Source: Chrysogorgia sp. JL179-B06 (taxonomy: Eukaryota > Cnidaria > Anthozoa > Scleralcyonacea > Chrysogorgiidae). From it: a stretch of DNA of 64,000 nucleotides. The stretch is taken from NCBI GenBank assembly GCA_035772405.1, contig JAYKKM010000494.1, forward strand, positions 806,001 to 870,000, given 5' to 3'. A program made the translations under genes and the position numbers. Of the stretch, positions 61,325 through 64,000 are shown in pieces (within the stretch, counting starts at the first letter, position 1; every line of letters begins with the position of its first letter). The notes under the pieces were generated by a model. The model ran no database searches, was not told the DNA's origin, and saw only the letters and a list, made by a program, of their open reading frames with translations.

Positions 61325-61970
61325 ATTTTGATAGAAAGATAGGTGGTGGGACCTGCACCGGTGTTAAATATGGTATTATAAGTAGGATGTTTTGACAATC
61401 GACTGGAGTAAATTCAGATACGGGATGGGGCTCTGAGTTGGATGACGTGATTTTACAATTAAAAACGGGTGACGTAAATTTGACACTTAAAAACGGGTGT
61501 TCCCATTTCGATACGAAATACACGTATGTGGCGTGTACCAACAGTAGGAGTAGATAGCTATTGTGAATAGTGTGAGATTTTGTGTAATATATGGGTGGGT
61601 AATGAGACCTACATCGGTGTTGAATTTTGTAAATAGTGGGCAAACAGTACATTTGAGCATATTAACGGATATCAAAATAATTATATTATGTGGATAACAC
61701 TGATGATTGACATGCATATATTACACAAAATCTCACACTATTCACAATCGCTATCTACTCCTACATACGTGTACAGTATTTCGTATCGAAATGGGAACAC
61801 CCGTTTTTAAGTGTCAAATTCACGTCACCCGTTTTTAATTGTAAAATCACGTCATCCAACTCAGAGCCCCATGCCGTATCTGAATTTACTCCAGTCGATT
61901 GTCAAAACATCCTACTTATTACCATATTTAACACCGGTGCAGGTCCCACCACCTATCTTTTTATCAAAAT
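61325..61970. repeat. Long inverted repeat, ~260-bp arms
   Basis: Left arm 61325-61592, right arm 61713-61970, about 120-bp loop, nearly perfect. It begins ATTTTGATAGAAAGATAGG. Either a foldback/MITE element or an inverted duplication. The loop contains part of the arm's TGTGTAATATATG end. Confidence 0.85.
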
Positions 61971-61973
61971 GTA

Positions 61974-62294
61974 TCAAAGACTGGAACTGAGGCAGTGGCA
62001 GAATCGTTCTACCGTGTAGTAGAAAAGCAGGAAATGGATGGTGGGCAGAGCCACGAGGTCCTTATCAACCGTGCTAAGGTTGATTGGTGTCTTTCGGCAG
62101 TGGTACAATGTGAATCAGCTCTTACTGAAATGGCACAACTTTACATAGACGGTGACCAAGATGCTGGGCTCAAACGTCATTTAATACCTGTTTACAGGGA
62201 CAAACGCTCTTGGAAAAAGAGTGCGGGAGACTTGTCCAAAGTGGTTAACAGGATTGTACATTATCCTCCTAAATTGCCTTTCCTCTTAGACTGA
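61974..62294 (+). CDS. Unrecognised coding exon, C-terminal part of a protein
   Basis: The open frame runs from the edge of the inverted repeat into TGTEAVAESFYRVVEKQEMD, then GGQSHEVLINRAKVDWCL and a hydrophilic end HYPPKLPFLLD. Met at 61995 need not be a start. The dense, non-repetitive composition looks like real protein. It resembles, from memory, the ends of transposon-associated uncharacterised cnidarian proteins, but I cannot name a domain. Upstream exons are not identified, and the inverted repeat may have cut them off. Confidence 0.4.
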   Translation, partial: SKTGTEAVAESFYRVVEKQEMDGGQSHEVLINRAKVDWCLSAVVQCESALTEMAQLYIDGDQDAGLKRHLIPVYRDKRSWKKSAGDLSKVVNRIVHYPPKLPFLLD

Positions 62295-62335
62295 AATAAC
62301 CTATTTTGAACATAACAATGAATTACTTTTACTTT

Positions 62336-63222
62336 TACTGCCAATACATTTTCGTGTCTGCTCCAGCTGACTACTTTGAACTTTCCAATGAATTTACCTT
62401 ACTTCTACTGCTGAATTTACCTAACTGCCAATGGTTTTTGCTGTCTTCTCTGCATGTACTGTACGCTGCTCCTGCTGCCTACTTTGAACTTTCCAATGAA
62501 TTTACCTTACTTCTACTGCTGAATTTACCTAACTGCCAATGGTTTCTGGTGTCTTCTCTACATGTATGCTGCTCCTGGTGCCTACTTTGAACTTTCCAAT
62601 GAATTTACCTTACTTCTACTGCTGAATTTACCTAACTGCCAATGGTTTTTGCTGTCTTCTCTGCATGTACGCTGCTCCTGGTGCCTACTTTGAACTTTCC
62701 AATGAATTTACCTTACTTCTACTGCTGAATTTACCTAACTGCCAATGGTTTCTGGTGTCTTCTCTACATGTATGCTGCTCCAGCTGCCTACTTTGAACTT
62801 TCCAATGAATTTACCTTTGACTGCTGAATTTACCTAACTGCCAATGGTTTTTGCTGTCTTCTCTGCATGTATGCTGCTCCTGCTGCCTACTTTGAACTTT
62901 CCAATGAATTTACCTTACTTCTACTGCTGAATTTACCTAACTGCCAATGGTTTCTGGTGTCTTCTCTACATGTATGCTGCTGCAGCTGCCTACTTTGAAC
63001 TTTCCAATGAATTTACCTTACTTTTACTGCTGAATTTACCTAACTGCCAATGGTTTTTGCTGTCTTCTCTGCATGTATGCTGCTCCTGCTGCCTACTTTG
63101 AACTTTCCAATGAATTTACCTTACTTCTACTGCTGAATTTACCTAACTGCCAATGGTTTCTGGTGTCTTCTACATGTATGCTGCTCCTGACTTCTGCTGG
63201 CTGCTGCCTATTTTGAACTTAA
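62336..63222. repeat. 103-bp minisatellite, ~8-9 copies
   Basis: Unit beginning TTTGAACTTTCCAATGAATT, with alternating GTTTTTGCTGTC and GTTTCTGGTGTC versions, giving a 206-bp higher-order period. It starts 40 bp after the exon above. Confidence 0.92.
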
Positions 63223-64000
63223 AATCAATACTTCAATGTATTTTGGTGTCTTCTAGCTCTTCGCATCTTTTTTGGTGAACTACTATTCAAATTTGTCCAT
63301 TGGTGTGATACTGTGATGGTGTCTGAGGGAGCTGCCTTTTAAACTGATTTTATTTATTTGAAAGGAAAATCAGTTTGACAGGTAATTTTCTCACGAATTA
63401 ACTCTAAGTATGTTTGAATGTCTACTGTGTACACGCCGGATGGAGAAGTGTAAGGACTGAGATGCTGCAAGAAAGGTAGGTAAGTTAACAGAAAGGCCAA
63501 GGAACTGGTAAGTCGCACATTTTTATGGTAACTAAAATTAAAACTCTAAAGTTGCAGACTATCTGTAATAATACATTAGTACATTACTAATTTACTTATT
63601 TACATATCCACGAGCCTCAGCAGTAAGCACAGCGCCGCCCGGGCAAAGCCCGAGGCGAACGGCGAACCCACTGCCCAGGGGCCCAGGGCTAGATAACTTG
63701 CAGTCCACGTGCATGCGAATTAAATAACCATGAGAAACGTGTTACGTTTATTCTTACAATACAAATAGTAAATTAAACTTTCAGTTTCACTTACCAGGCA
63801 AATTTCGTTATTTCGGTTGTCAGTCCGCGCAGTGGCCTGGCAACTAGTTGAAAAACGACCCCCCAGACAACGCCGTTTGTACCCTAAAATTTCGAAAGCG
63901 CGCGCGGCGCGCACAATTTTACAATCTAGCCGCGCAAAATTTCCGCCTAATTTTGATATCCGTCGCGCATTTTGCATATTTTCCAGTCTGGGAGCCTACC
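63223..64000. other. Window edge, no gene recognised
   Basis: A GC-rich patch (63630-63690, with CCCGGGCAAAGCCCG) and the GC-rich repeat end at 63885-63985. No supported coding sequence. Confidence 0.5.

Overview
This is eukaryotic nuclear DNA from an animal, most likely a cnidarian (anthozoan-like). The reasons are AT-rich sequence, GT-AG introns, animal housekeeping genes (PNPO, an alpha-arrestin, an EMC6 exon), a CR1/L2-type retroelement, Penelope-like element (PLE) tails, tRNA-headed SINE-like repeats, and very many small inverted-repeat transposons. The phylum is an inference from gene and repeat style; no marker here proves it. Most open reading frames in the window are by-products of TA microsatellites and of minisatellites whose period is a multiple of three.

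Layout. 0-4 kb: a frameshifted PLE endonuclease end, a hammerhead ribozyme, TA tracts and two arrays of tRNA-like SINE units. 4.06-21.57 kb (+): a four-exon gene, rebuilt from splice sites and reading phase, for a 608-residue protein joining an N-terminal NERD nuclease-type domain to a UvrD-type superfamily 1 helicase. Its introns carry an 87-bp minisatellite, several MITEs, a Crypton/DUF3504-like fragment, a 3.65-kb CR1/L2 retrotransposon with target duplication, and 3.5 kb of an 11-bp minisatellite. 21.6-24 kb: small TIR elements. 23.98-38.47 kb (-): a complete six-exon pyridoxamine 5'-phosphate oxidase gene (PNPO, 259 or 236 residues). Its introns hold a hAT-like element, tRNA-like arrays, a 9-bp-TSD Mutator-like element carrying a helicase gene fragment, a sense-strand hammerhead ribozyme and a 4.1-kb 55-bp minisatellite. 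40.9-44.0 kb (+): two intronless tandem paralogues of an unrecognised family with conserved ends and a diverged middle. 46.5-47.6 kb (-): an intronless alpha-arrestin (ARRDC). 48-60 kb: almost all repeats, including a hAT transposase remnant, 21-bp and 18-bp minisatellites, a pogo-like MITE and a nested set of hAT-type elements with perfect 8-bp target duplications. 60.03-60.13 kb (-): one exon of EMC6. 60.3-64 kb: GC-rich repeats, a 650-bp inverted repeat, one unrecognised coding exon and a 103-bp minisatellite.

The genes do not form an operon-like unit. PNPO makes the vitamin B6 cofactor, the arrestin is a membrane-traffic adaptor, and EMC6 acts in ER membrane insertion. The NERD-helicase is the odd one out: its architecture is best known from prokaryotes, where such proteins are often linked to DNA processing and defence. 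It is the strongest candidate here for an undescribed system. The second candidate is the self-cleaving ribozyme lying in sense orientation inside a PNPO intron.
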